NCBI GenBank assembly: GCA_934512105.1
Contig: CAKSWQ010000002.1
Span: 9,478-73,477, forward strand
Origin: an uncultured Faecalibacterium sp.
Lineage (GTDB): Bacteria > Bacillota > Clostridia > Oscillospirales > Ruminococcaceae
Direction of reading: 5' to 3'
Length of the DNA stretch: 64,000 nucleotides
Under the pieces are notes generated by a model, which did not search any database, was not told where the DNA came from, and was given only the letters and a program-made list of their open reading frames with translations. Positions within the stretch are counted from its first letter, which is position 1. Every line of letters begins with the position of its first letter. Positions 15,539 through 23,922 of the stretch are shown here, in pieces. Made by a program: the position numbers and the translations under genes.

Positions 15539-16462
15539 ATGAACGAGAGCGCATTGGAAGGCTTTGTAAAGATTGTGGAACTGAACAGCTTTTCTGCGGC
15601 GGCAGAGGCGCTGTATCTTTCACAGTCGGCACTTTCACAGCAGATCCGCACGCTGGAAGGGCAGTTGCAGTTTGAGCTGTTCCAGCATATACCGCGCCGG
15701 GTGGTGCTGACCCCGGCGGGGCAGGATTTTTACCCTAAGGCAAAGCAGCTTGTAGCCCTGTATCAGCAGGCAGTGCGCCATGCCCGCGCGATGCAGCAAC
15801 AGGAAAACCCGCCGGAACGGCATTTGGTCATTGCGTGGAGCCATGAGGCCATGCGGATGTTCGGGTACGACCTGTTTTCTCTGACGAATGAACTGTGCCT
15901 GCAATACACATCTATCATGATGCAGTGCGCCAACCGCAGCGAGGTTTGGCGCAGCCTGAAAAAAGGGGACGCAGACCTTTCCTTCCAGCTGGAAAGTGCG
16001 GAATTTTACGCACAGGGGCTTACCTTTGTGCCACTGCTCTATGTACCGGAGCTTTGCATCCCCATCCACCCGCCCGCCGATATGCCGCTGGGCAGACTGA
16101 CTTTGGAGCAGACGCTGCAATACCGTTGGCTGCCCATCAAGGAGATGTACCAGACCGTCTACGAGACCAGCCTTTTGCAGGAGGGGCTGGAACGCGGGGT
16201 GAGCTTTACGCCGGTAGGCGGCATCCGCAGCGCAGCCTACGGCGAACCGGCGCTCAAGATGGTCCCGGCGGTCTACTACCGCAGGCCGGACCTCAGCTTT
16301 GTCCGGGTGTTGGACTGGGATAAAGGACACCGGTTCGGCATCGTGCTGGGGCAAAAGCGCGAGGACCCGGTAGTAATGGCCTATGTCCGCGCCTTGCAGC
16401 AACAGCTGCCGTCCCTCTCAGAAAAGCTGTTCGGCCTGAAGCTGAAACCGGCGGAGGAATAA
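15539..16462 (+). CDS. LysR-family transcriptional regulator
   Basis: A 307-residue regulator. Winged helix-turn-helix at residues 4-62 (FVKIVELNSFSAAAEALYLSQSALSQQIRTLE), linker helix, then a LysR substrate-binding domain that senses a small effector. Ribosome site GGGAGGGAG precedes the ATG by about 7 bases. It is divergent from the secreted flavoprotein gene with overlapping promoters, the classic layout for a LysR protein that represses itself and switches its neighbour. The effector is presumably the reductase substrate or a related molecule (inference). Confidence 0.9.
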   Translation: MNESALEGFVKIVELNSFSAAAEALYLSQSALSQQIRTLEGQLQFELFQHIPRRVVLTPAGQDFYPKAKQLVALYQQAVRHARAMQQQENPPERHLVIAWSHEAMRMFGYDLFSLTNELCLQYTSIMMQCANRSEVWRSLKKGDADLSFQLESAEFYAQGLTFVPLLYVPELCIPIHPPADMPLGRLTLEQTLQYRWLPIKEMYQTVYETSLLQEGLERGVSFTPVGGIRSAAYGEPALKMVPAVYYRRPDLSFVRVLDWDKGHRFGIVLGQKREDPVVMAYVRALQQQLPSLSEKLFGLKLKPAEE

Positions 16463-16468
16463 AAAAGC

Positions 16469-16515
16469 AAGAGCACCTGCTGCCTTCGGAAGAAAAGGCG
16501 ACAGGTGCTCTTTTT
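16469..16515. terminator. Bidirectional terminator between LysR and the ABC exporter
   Basis: GAGCACCTG (16471-16479) and CAGGTGCTC (16502-16510) with CCTT/AAGG inside, A-rich on the left and T5 on the right. It can serve both the LysR gene and the minus-strand gene ending at 16542. Confidence 0.85.
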
Positions 16516-16541
16516 GCAATGATACTGCGATGACAGGTGCT

Positions 16542-18362
16542 TTAATCCACCACGTCCTCGAACTGGCTGTTGTACAGGTCGGCGTAGAAGCCACCGGCCT
16601 CGATCAGCTGGTCGTGGGTGCCCTGCTCCACAATATCGCCGTCCCGCATTACAAGGATGAGGTCGGCGTCCCGGATGGTGGAAAGGCGGTGGGCAATCAC
16701 AAAGCTGGTGCGGCCCTCCATCAGGCGGTCCATGGCGGTCTGGATGCGCTGCTCGGTGCGGGTATCCACACTGCTGGTGGCCTCATCCAAAATCAGGATG
16801 CGGTTGTCTGCCAGAATGGTGCGGGCGATGGTAAGCAGCTGCTTCTGTCCCTGACTGACGTTGGAGGCGTCCTCGTTCAGTTCCATCTGGTAGCCGCCGG
16901 GCAGGGTGCGGATAAAGTGGTCGGCGTTGGCGGCCTTTGCGGCGGCAATCACCTCTTCATCGGTGGCGTCCAGCCGGCCGTAGCGGATGTTCTCCATGAT
17001 GGTGCCCTTGAACAGCCAAGTGTCCTGCAGCACCATGCCAAAGCCCTCGCGCAGAGCACTGCGGTCAAAGTCCCGCACATTGTGGCCGTTCAGGGTGATG
17101 GAACCGGCGTCCACATCGTAAAAGCGCATCAGCAGCTTGACCATGGTGGTCTTGCCCGCGCCGGTGGGGCCTACGATGGCTACCTTCTGGCCGGGCTGCA
17201 CCGTGCAGCTGAAGTCGTGGATGATGGTCTTGTCCGGAGTGTAGCCGAAACGCACATGGTCAAAGGTGACCTGTCCGTCAATGTCGGCGGGGTCGGCACG
17301 GCGGGCAGGGTCTGCCAGCTGCTCTTCCTCCGGCTCGTTCAAAAACTCGAACACCCGCTCGGCAGCAGCGGCCATGCTCTGCAGCATATTGGACACCTGC
17401 GAAAGCTGCTGGATGGGCTGGGTAAAGTTTTTGACGTACTGGATAAAGGCCTGAATATCACCAATGGTGATAACGCCGTTTGCGGCAAAAATGCTGCCCA
17501 CGATGGCCACTGCCACATAGCCCAGATTGCCCACAAAGTTCATGATGGGCATCATCAGGCCGGAGAGAAACTGGCTCTTCCATGCGGATTCGTACAGTTT
17601 ATCGTTGGCGGCGTTGAAGTCTGCCAGCACCACGGCTTCGCGGTTGAAGGCCTTGACCACGTTGTGACCGGCGTAGACCTCCTCCACCTGACCGTTGACC
17701 ACGCCCAGCGTAGCCTGCTGTGCTTTGAAGTACTTCTGGCTGAATTTGACCACCACCAGCACCAGCGCCAGTGATACCGGTAAAATCAGCAGGGCGATCA
17801 GGGTCATGCGGGGGCTGATGGAAAGCATCATCACCAGCACACCGATCATGGTGGTCACGCTGGTGATCAGCTGGGTGATGCTCTGGTTCAGGCTCTGGCC
17901 CAGCGTGTCCACATCGTTGGTGATGCGGGAGAGCACCTCGCCCACGGTGCGCTTTTCAAAGTACGCCAGCGGCAGGCGGTTGATCTTTTCACTGATCTGG
18001 CGGCGGAAGTCGTAGCAGACCTTCTGGGAAAGGCCGGTCATCAGCCAGCCCTGAATAAAGCTGAAGGCGCTGCTCAGCAGGTACATCCCCAGCAAAAACA
18101 GCAGAATGCGGCCGATATACACAAAATCGATGCTGCCGGTGCCGCGCAGCCGGGCGATCCAGCCGGTGGCAAGGGCGGTGGTGGCTTTTGCCAGCACCTT
18201 GGGGCCTGCAATGTTGAAAATGGTGGACAGAACAGCAAACAGCATGGCTGCCGCAAGGGGCAGCTTGTAGTGGCTCATGGTGCGGATGAGCTGACGCAGC
18301 GTGCCTTTAAAGTCCTTGGCGCGCTCGGTGGTGGGACGTCCGGGTCTGGGCATATCACTCAC
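16542..18362 (-). CDS. ABC exporter half-transporter, subunit with canonical ATP site
   Basis: A 606-residue fusion of a six-helix exporter domain (about 30-330) and a nucleotide-binding domain. Walker A is GPTGAGKT, the signature is NVSQGQKQ, Walker B with the catalytic Glu is ILILDEATSSVD, and the switch His lies in FVIAHRLSTI. All catalytic residues are present. It overlaps its partner gene by 8 bases and should form a heterodimer with it, exporting drugs, peptides or lipids. The substrate cannot be deduced. It is the third gene of a MarR-controlled operon. Confidence 0.92.
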   Translation of the reverse strand: MSDMPRPGRPTTERAKDFKGTLRQLIRTMSHYKLPLAAAMLFAVLSTIFNIAGPKVLAKATTALATGWIARLRGTGSIDFVYIGRILLFLLGMYLLSSAFSFIQGWLMTGLSQKVCYDFRRQISEKINRLPLAYFEKRTVGEVLSRITNDVDTLGQSLNQSITQLITSVTTMIGVLVMMLSISPRMTLIALLILPVSLALVLVVVKFSQKYFKAQQATLGVVNGQVEEVYAGHNVVKAFNREAVVLADFNAANDKLYESAWKSQFLSGLMMPIMNFVGNLGYVAVAIVGSIFAANGVITIGDIQAFIQYVKNFTQPIQQLSQVSNMLQSMAAAAERVFEFLNEPEEEQLADPARRADPADIDGQVTFDHVRFGYTPDKTIIHDFSCTVQPGQKVAIVGPTGAGKTTMVKLLMRFYDVDAGSITLNGHNVRDFDRSALREGFGMVLQDTWLFKGTIMENIRYGRLDATDEEVIAAAKAANADHFIRTLPGGYQMELNEDASNVSQGQKQLLTIARTILADNRILILDEATSSVDTRTEQRIQTAMDRLMEGRTSFVIAHRLSTIRDADLILVMRDGDIVEQGTHDQLIEAGGFYADLYNSQFEDVVD

Positions 18363-20652
18363 CCTCCTTTTCTGTATTCAGGGTATCCAGCGCCAGCTCC
18401 TTCTGGCTCAGCTGGCTGCGGGCAATCTCCTGATATTCCGGGCAGCTGACCATCAGCTGGGCGTGGGTGCCCTTGCCCACCAGCCTGCCCTCGTCCAGTA
18501 CAAGGATCTGATTTGCGTGCAGCACGGTGGAGATGCGCTGTGCCACAAGGATCACGGTGGCGTTGTCGGTCTGTGCCTTCAGGGCGCGGCGCAGGGTTAC
18601 ATCGGTCTTGTAATCCAGTGCCGAGAAGCTGTCGTCAAACAGATAGACCTTGGGATTCTTGGCAATTGCCCGGGCAATGGAAAGCCGCTGCTTCTGGCCG
18701 CCGGATACATTGGAGCCGCCCTGTGCAATGGGGCTCTGGTAGCCTTCGGGCTTTGCTTCGATAAAATCGGTGGCCTGCGCAATGGCGGCGGCCTTGTGCA
18801 CCTGTGCATCGGTAATATCCTCGCCGCCGAATTTCAGGTTGCTGTCAATGGTACCGCTGAACAGCACACCCTTCTGGGGCACATAGCCCAGCAGGTCGTG
18901 CAGCTGTGCCTGCGGCATTTCGCGCACGTCAATGCCGTCCACGGTCACCTTGCCGCCGGTCACATCGTAAAAGCGGGGGATGAGGTTGAGCAGGGTGGAC
19001 TTGCCGCAGCCGGTGGAGCCGATGATGGCGGTGGTCTCGCCGGGCTTTGCGGTAAAGCTGATGTGTTCCAGTGCGTCGCTGTCCGCACCGGGGTAGCGGA
19101 AGCTCACATCCTCGAACTGCACCACGCCCTGCCAGTCGGTGTGCGCCTGTGCAGCCTTTGCGGTCGTCTCGTCCGGGTCGTGGATGGTGGCTTTAGTGCA
19201 GATGACCTCGTCGATACGATCCGCAGCCACACCGGCGCGGGGCAGCATAACGGCCACCATGGCCAGCATCAGGAAGGACATGACGATCTGCATAGTGTAG
19301 GTGATAAAGGCGATCATCTCGCCCACCTGCATGGTACCGGCATCCATAGCCTTGCCGCCGAACCAGACGATGAGCAGGCTGGTGCCGTTCATAATCAGGG
19401 TCATAAAGGGCATCATGGCCACCATGGCGCGGTTGGTGAACAGCTGGGTGCCCATTAGCTCCCGGTTGGCCTTGTCAAAGCGCTGTTCCTCAAACTTTTC
19501 GCGGCTGAAAGCGCGCACCGGCATGATGCCGGTCAAAATTTCGCGGCTGACCAGATTCAGCCGGTCCACCAGCTGCTGCATCACCTTGAATTTGGGCATG
19601 GCAACGTTCATCAGGAAGAGCATCAGCAACAAAAGCAGTGCCACGTCCAGCACCACGATCCAGGAAAGGCCGCTGCTGCTGCCCACAACGTGCAGCACGC
19701 CGCCAATGCCCAGAATGGGCGCGTAGGCCACCATGCGCAGCAGGATGACGCAGACGAACTGCACCTGCTGGATATCGTTGGTGGTGCGGGTGATGAGGGA
19801 AGCGGTGGAAAAATTCTCGATCTCCGCGTTGGAGAAGCCGATAACGCTGGAGAAGGTCTCCCGGCGCAGGTCGCGGCCGATGGCGGCAGATACCCGGGAG
19901 GCAAGGAAGCCCACGGCCACAGCCACGGCCACCATCAGCAGGGTGAGTGCCAGCATCTGGCCGCCCACCCGGAAGAGGTAACCCATCTGCACATCCCGCG
20001 CAACGCCCTGTGCTTCGTATTCCAGCTGCACCAGCAGCAAAGACTGGCTTTTCAGGTTTTCCAGCAGGGTGCTGTCCAGCTGGCTCATGGCACCGTCCAG
20101 CTGCTTTTGCAGCATACTGCGGTCAAAACCGGGCATCTGGCTCATGGCGGCAAACTGGCTGCAAACGGTGTCCAGATCTGCTGCCGTGGGGGTGACGGTC
20201 TCAGTGTCCGCGTCTGCAGCGGCAGAGGGCATCTCGGCAAGGCCGGTCATGCCCATCATGTCTTGCCCGGCGGGGGTGTTGGCGGCCTGTGCGGCAGCCA
20301 TATACAGCACGATGTCCGGGGTGGTCACGGCGTCTTCCAGCGCGGTGCGCTCGTCCTCGGTCAGGTCGGAGCGCAGCTGCAATACGCCATCGTCCTGCAA
20401 ATAGTACTGGTAGGCGTTTTGCAGCTTCTGTGCATCCTCCTCGCTCATCAGCAGGCTCAGTGCGTCCAGCGTACTCTGGCGCACCGTCTGGGGCAGGGGG
20501 CTTTCAATGCCGCCCTGCTGGATGCCGGTGTCCACGATCTTGCTGGTGTAGTCCGGCAGTGCAAGGTCGCAGTACGCCTGCACGAACAGCAGTGCGAACA
20601 CCACAAGGCAGACCGCCCAGTGCCGGGCCAGCTGCTTAAAGATCTTTATCAT
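18355..20652 (-). CDS. ABC exporter half-transporter, subunit with degenerate ATP site and large insertion
   Basis: A 765-residue partner of the gene just downstream. The first helix (residues 10-30) is separated from the remaining five by an acidic insertion of roughly 170 residues, probably extracytoplasmic. In the nucleotide-binding domain, Walker A GSTGCGKS and signature NVSGGQKQR are intact. Walker B reads YLFDDSFSALD (Asp in place of catalytic Glu) and the switch reads LVAQRIST (Gln in place of His). This is the asymmetry known from heterodimeric exporters such as TM287/288. The ATG at 20652, with AAGGGAG before it, overlaps the MarR gene by 17 bases. Confidence 0.9.
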   Translation of the reverse strand: MIKIFKQLARHWAVCLVVFALLFVQAYCDLALPDYTSKIVDTGIQQGGIESPLPQTVRQSTLDALSLLMSEEDAQKLQNAYQYYLQDDGVLQLRSDLTEDERTALEDAVTTPDIVLYMAAAQAANTPAGQDMMGMTGLAEMPSAAADADTETVTPTAADLDTVCSQFAAMSQMPGFDRSMLQKQLDGAMSQLDSTLLENLKSQSLLLVQLEYEAQGVARDVQMGYLFRVGGQMLALTLLMVAVAVAVGFLASRVSAAIGRDLRRETFSSVIGFSNAEIENFSTASLITRTTNDIQQVQFVCVILLRMVAYAPILGIGGVLHVVGSSSGLSWIVVLDVALLLLLMLFLMNVAMPKFKVMQQLVDRLNLVSREILTGIMPVRAFSREKFEEQRFDKANRELMGTQLFTNRAMVAMMPFMTLIMNGTSLLIVWFGGKAMDAGTMQVGEMIAFITYTMQIVMSFLMLAMVAVMLPRAGVAADRIDEVICTKATIHDPDETTAKAAQAHTDWQGVVQFEDVSFRYPGADSDALEHISFTAKPGETTAIIGSTGCGKSTLLNLIPRFYDVTGGKVTVDGIDVREMPQAQLHDLLGYVPQKGVLFSGTIDSNLKFGGEDITDAQVHKAAAIAQATDFIEAKPEGYQSPIAQGGSNVSGGQKQRLSIARAIAKNPKVYLFDDSFSALDYKTDVTLRRALKAQTDNATVILVAQRISTVLHANQILVLDEGRLVGKGTHAQLMVSCPEYQEIARSQLSQKELALDTLNTEKEGE

Positions 20653-21145
20653 GGTTCGTTTCTCCCTTCGAGTCAATGTTGCGCGCGGCATTTTCCGCAA
20701 GAATGGCGTCCATCAGCACGCCGCGCAGCGCGTTCATCTGGGCCACCTGCTCCGGCTCTAACCGTGCCAGCACGCTGGCAAAGTAATCGCGCAGAGCCTG
20801 CTCACACTGATGGCACAGCTCGTACCCCTTAGGGGTGATGCGCACCAGCGTTTTGCGGCGGTCGGCGGGGTCCGGCTCCCGCACCACGGTGCCGTCCTGT
20901 TCCATCAGCCGCAGCCCGCGCGAGACCGCCGACAGCGGCTGACGGATCTCCCGGGCAAGGTCGGAGACATAGATGGCGCCGTCCTTTCCGTGGCAGTTGA
21001 TGGAATGCAGCAGGCCTTCCAGCAGATTAAAGTGACATTTGGGGCAATCGGCCAGCGCCGCCCGCATCCCGGCCTTGGATGCCTTGCTCAGCTGCCCGAT
21101 ATAGTGGCACATCCCCTGAAAGCTGGGAGTGCTTGGCTCAGACAC
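20636..21145 (-). CDS. MarR-family transcriptional regulator
   Basis: A 169-residue winged-helix regulator. The DNA-binding core is at about 58-120 (SDLAREIRQPLSAVSRGLRLMEQDGTVVREPDPADRRKTLVRITPKGYEL), including the wing with the conserved DPADRRKTLV. It starts with GTG at 21145 behind GAGGAGGG. It heads the operon with the two exporter subunits and overlaps the first by 17 bases, so it is probably a local repressor released by an exported ligand. A 24-base palindrome lies just downstream of its promoter. Confidence 0.9.
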   Translation of the reverse strand: MSEPSTPSFQGMCHYIGQLSKASKAGMRAALADCPKCHFNLLEGLLHSINCHGKDGAIYVSDLAREIRQPLSAVSRGLRLMEQDGTVVREPDPADRRKTLVRITPKGYELCHQCEQALRDYFASVLARLEPEQVAQMNALRGVLMDAILAENAARNIDSKGETNHDKDL

Positions 21146-21172
21146 AACAGTCCCTCCTCGTTTGCATTTTTA

Positions 21173-21196
21173 AATACTTAACAACTGTTAAGTATT
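21173..21196. promoter_or_regulatory. MarR-type operator palindrome
   Basis: AATACTTAAC (21173-21182) and GTTAAGTATT (21187-21196) are perfect complements around AACT. The site lies just downstream of the -10 box of the leftward promoter, where a bound MarR dimer would block transcription. Confidence 0.75.
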
Positions 21197-21207
21197 AATG
21201 CCTGATA

Positions 21208-21236
21208 AGAATATTCCTTTTGCAGCCGGATTGCAA
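21208..21236 (-). promoter_or_regulatory. Promoter of the MarR-exporter operon
   Basis: Minus strand: TTGCAA (21236-21231), 17 bases, TATTCT (21213-21208), followed at once by the palindrome. Confidence 0.65.
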
Positions 21237-21347
21237 GGGGGTAGGGAAATATTAAACAAAAATTCACAAAAAATTGTGGGCTTTGTCAGGGTGGAAACCG
21301 GCTCTCGCTGCATAGAAATAAAGGACAGGCAGAAACGGAGGGTGCGG

Positions 21348-22346
21348 ATGGAGCAGGGAACACAAGTGCTGTTGCAGGTATTCGGCGGATTGGCGCTGTT
21401 TTTGTACGGGACGGACAGCCTGTGCCGGGCGGTGCAGCAGGGGGCGGGCAGGCGGCTGCGCAGCCTGCTGGCGCGGTGCACCGCAAACCCGGCGGCAGGG
21501 TTGCTGACCGGTGCGGCGGTAACGGCGGTGCTGCAAAGCAGTTCGGCGGTCACGGTCATGGTCATTGCCTTTCTGGCAGCGGGGCTGTTGCAGCTGCGGC
21601 AGGCGGTGCCGGTGGTGTTCGGGGCGAATATCGGCACCACGGTCACGGCGCAGCTGCTGGCCTTCCGGGTGGAAAGCTGGCGGTATCTGCTGCTGTTTGG
21701 CGGGGTGCTGTTCTGTCTGGCCTGCAAGGGCTGGCGGGGTCGCTGCGTGGGCGAGGCAGTGTTCGGCTTCGGGCTGCTGTTTGAGGGCGTTACAGTGATG
21801 CGCAGTGCTATGGAGCCGCTGCTGCAAAGCCCGCTGCTCCGGCAGGAGTTTGCCCGGGTACAGCAAAGCCCCCTGCACGGGCTGCTGGCGGGCGTCTGTA
21901 TGACCTTAACAGTGCAGAGCAGCTCTGCCACGGTGGCACTGCTGCAAAGCATGGCGGCACAGCCCGGGGCAGATGGCGTACACAGCCTGCTGGGGCTGAC
22001 GGCTGCCATTCCCATTCTGCTGGGGGACAACATCGGCACCACCATCACGGCGGTGCTTGCCGCCATTGGGCAGGGAAGAGACGCCAAGCGGGTGGCAGCA
22101 GCCCACGCCATTTTTAATCTGAGCGGTGCGGCGGTGTGCTGTGCACTCTTGCAGCCCTTTGCGGCGCTGGTGCGGCTGTGCTCGCCCGCAGGGGCGGAGT
22201 GTGCCGTGATCGCCCGGCAGATCGCCAACGCGCATACCTTGTTCAACGTACTGTGCGCGCTGGTGTGGCTTCCCCTGACCGGGCAGATGGTGCGGCTGGT
22301 CTGCGCCCTGCTGCCCGATAAAAAACGACCGAAAGAACGGTTGTAA
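21348..22346 (+). CDS. Na/Pi-cotransporter family protein (NptA type, no PhoU domain)
   Basis: A 332-residue membrane protein with two Na_Pi_cotrans repeats. The hallmark QSSSA occurs in each (VLQSSSAVTVMVIAF and TVQSSSATVALLQ), as does GANIGTTVTAQ in the first and GDNIGTTITAV in the second. It is shorter than the second copy at 23923 because it lacks the C-terminal PhoU-like domain. The frame extends left to 21198, but the ATG at 21348 has GGAGGG before it and starts directly into the first helix. Role: sodium-driven phosphate (or other anion) movement, inferred from family. Confidence 0.88.
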   Translation: MEQGTQVLLQVFGGLALFLYGTDSLCRAVQQGAGRRLRSLLARCTANPAAGLLTGAAVTAVLQSSSAVTVMVIAFLAAGLLQLRQAVPVVFGANIGTTVTAQLLAFRVESWRYLLLFGGVLFCLACKGWRGRCVGEAVFGFGLLFEGVTVMRSAMEPLLQSPLLRQEFARVQQSPLHGLLAGVCMTLTVQSSSATVALLQSMAAQPGADGVHSLLGLTAAIPILLGDNIGTTITAVLAAIGQGRDAKRVAAAHAIFNLSGAAVCCALLQPFAALVRLCSPAGAECAVIARQIANAHTLFNVLCALVWLPLTGQMVRLVCALLPDKKRPKERL

Positions 22347-22369
22347 ACCGGAGCGGGGAATGGTATACT
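22341..22369 (+). promoter_or_regulatory. Sortase promoter
   Basis: TTGTAA (22341-22346), 17 bases, TATACT (22364-22369). The -35 box overlaps the stop codon of the preceding gene. Confidence 0.65.
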
Positions 22370-22409
22370 GAAGCAGAGGATACTATTATATAATAAGGGA
22401 TGGAATGCA

Positions 22410-23066
22410 ATGAAACGGAAAATCGGCAGGTTGTGCATGGTGCTGGGGGCGGCGCTGATCTTATGTGCCGCTGGATTGCTGGGCTATAACCGGTGGGATG
22501 CCGCCCGGGCAGAAAAGGCTTCGCAGGAAGTATTGGGCGAGCTGGAGCAGACCATGCAAAAGACCATCACGGAGCACCGGCAGGAAAATGAGACCGCAGC
22601 ACCGCAGCCGGTGCTGGACCCGACGCAGGAGATGACTACCGTGGAGGTGGAGGGGCGGGACTACATCGGGGTGCTTTCCATCCCGGCGGTAGGACGGGAG
22701 CTGCCGGTGATGGCGCAGTGGAGCTACGCCGGGCTGAAGATTGCCCCCGGGCGGTACAGCGGCACCACCTATGGCGATGATCTTGTGATCTGCGGCCACA
22801 ACTACGCAATGCACTTCAGCCCCATCAAGTGGCTGGACATCGGCAGTGCGGTCTATTTTACGGATGCAGACGGTCTGCGCTGGAGCTACGAGGTGGACAG
22901 CGTGGAGACTTTGCGCCCCACCCAGATCGAGGAGATGACCACCGCCACCGAGACGGACAGCTGGGATCTGACCCTGTTCACCTGCACCTCCGGCGGCAAC
23001 GCCCGCTATGCCGTGCGCTGTGTGCGGACGGGCTACCCGGTCCGTGTGACGGACATGGCAGAGTGA
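22410..23066 (+). CDS. Sortase
   Basis: A 218-residue membrane-anchored transpeptidase. An N-terminal helix (about 10-26) is followed by a helical stalk and the sortase barrel. The catalytic His is in ICGHNYAMHF (near 130), the Cys in LTLFTCTS (near 191), and the Arg is probably in NARYAVRC. The TLxTC motif and single N-terminal anchor fit a class A/D-like enzyme that attaches surface proteins to the wall. No sorting-signal substrate gene is adjacent, so it may serve proteins encoded elsewhere. Confidence 0.88.
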   Translation: MKRKIGRLCMVLGAALILCAAGLLGYNRWDAARAEKASQEVLGELEQTMQKTITEHRQENETAAPQPVLDPTQEMTTVEVEGRDYIGVLSIPAVGRELPVMAQWSYAGLKIAPGRYSGTTYGDDLVICGHNYAMHFSPIKWLDIGSAVYFTDADGLRWSYEVDSVETLRPTQIEEMTTATETDSWDLTLFTCTSGGNARYAVRCVRTGYPVRVTDMAE

Positions 23067-23262
23067 TTCCAGCTCTTGTGGGACAGGACGATTTGGAATG
23101 GCTTCCGCTTCTTACGGGTTGCGGCACCCAGCATCCGCTTCGTGCCTTGGGCGGCACTCGCGTCTTGCTGGCCGCTGCCCCAACAACTCCTCCCTGTTTC
23201 CGCCGCTGGCGGCGGTCGTCGTCGTTGCTAGCCATTGTCAGAGGAAAAATTATTTTAATTTC
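23067..23262. other. Gene-free segment after the sortase
   Basis: No gene with a ribosome site is evident. The segment is GC-rich with short inverted repeats (ATTCCA/TGGAAT and CCGCC/GGCGG). The minus strand has an open frame of basic, low-complexity composition beginning MASNDDDRRQRRKQGG at 23235 that runs antisense into the sortase. I suspect a dispersed repeat rather than a gene, but cannot show this here. Confidence 0.4.
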
Positions 23263-23304
23263 GGGATAGCGGAGCGTCTGCGGACGCTCCGCTATCCCAT
23301 TTTT
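23263..23304 (+). terminator. Rho-independent terminator downstream of the sortase
   Basis: A 16-base perfect stem (GGGATAGCGGAGCGTC at 23263-23278 with its complement at 23283-23298), loop TGCG, then a T run. Confidence 0.85.
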
Positions 23305-23543
23305 ACGGGAAGGGGTTGTGACGGAAAACGGTAGCTCCAGCGCCTGTTTCCTGCGGAAACGCGGCGCTGTGGAGAGGAACTGCCAAAGCCCCCATTACGA
23401 GAAGGATAAGGAGCATACGCTGCTTTTTGCGCAAAAAATCCGCAAAAACGTTTGAAGGTCCTTTTTATAGTATCTGAATTGTGCGATACTGTGTTCACCG
23501 GGGAAGTCCCGGGAACAAAACAGACACACAGGAGGGAAACACC

Positions 23544-23660
23544 ATGAAGGATTTTGAGTTACGTTATGTGGGCAGTCATGTGGAGGTATACACCGGCAGT
23601 GGTGTGTTCCTGTTTTCGGCCGACACGGTGCGGGAGGCCATGGAGGAACTGGCCGGGTAA
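23544..23660 (+). CDS. Small 38-residue protein of unknown function
   Basis: ATG at 23544 with GGAGGG 7 bases before it; 38 residues, acidic, starting MKDFELRYVGSHVEVYTG and ending DTVREAMEELAG. No membrane segment; it reads as a short beta segment followed by a helix. The strong ribosome site and sensible codon use make it likely to be translated. It stands alone between a terminator and the Na/Pi transporter promoter. I recognise no family. Confidence 0.65.
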   Translation: MKDFELRYVGSHVEVYTGSGVFLFSADTVREAMEELAG

Positions 23661-23691
23661 GCGGCGGCATACCGCATCCGGGAAGATGTAA

Positions 23692-23710
23692 TGTAAAATG
23701 TATGTAAAAT
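23692..23710 (-). promoter_or_regulatory. Possible PhoP box upstream of the Na/Pi transporter gene
   Basis: On the minus strand TTTACA-TACAT-TTTACA: two identical hexamers with an 11-base period, as in Firmicute PhoP boxes. Another minus-strand TTTACA is at 23781-23776 and a plus-strand copy at 23728-23733. Confidence 0.35.
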
Positions 23711-23788
23711 AAAAGAAAGCTTTTGGTTTTACACCCAGAAATATGTTGCGAAATGTGTGAAAAAAGTAACTTTCCTGTAAAATAAACC

Positions 23789-23818
23789 TTGTTGAGACGC
23801 CCCCTTTGATGGTATAAT
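23789..23818 (+). promoter_or_regulatory. Promoter of the PhoU-domain Na/Pi transporter
   Basis: TATAAT (23813-23818) preceded by TGG, an extended -10. TTGTTG (23789-23794) lies 18 bases upstream. Confidence 0.7.
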
Positions 23819-23922
23819 AAAAATAAGCGGCTTCCGGAACAGAGCGGCGCTGTGCGTGCAGGGCTCCGGCGGCTGTGTGCTGTAAAGGATTAAAAGGGAA
23901 GTTTCATATTAGGAGTATCGTT

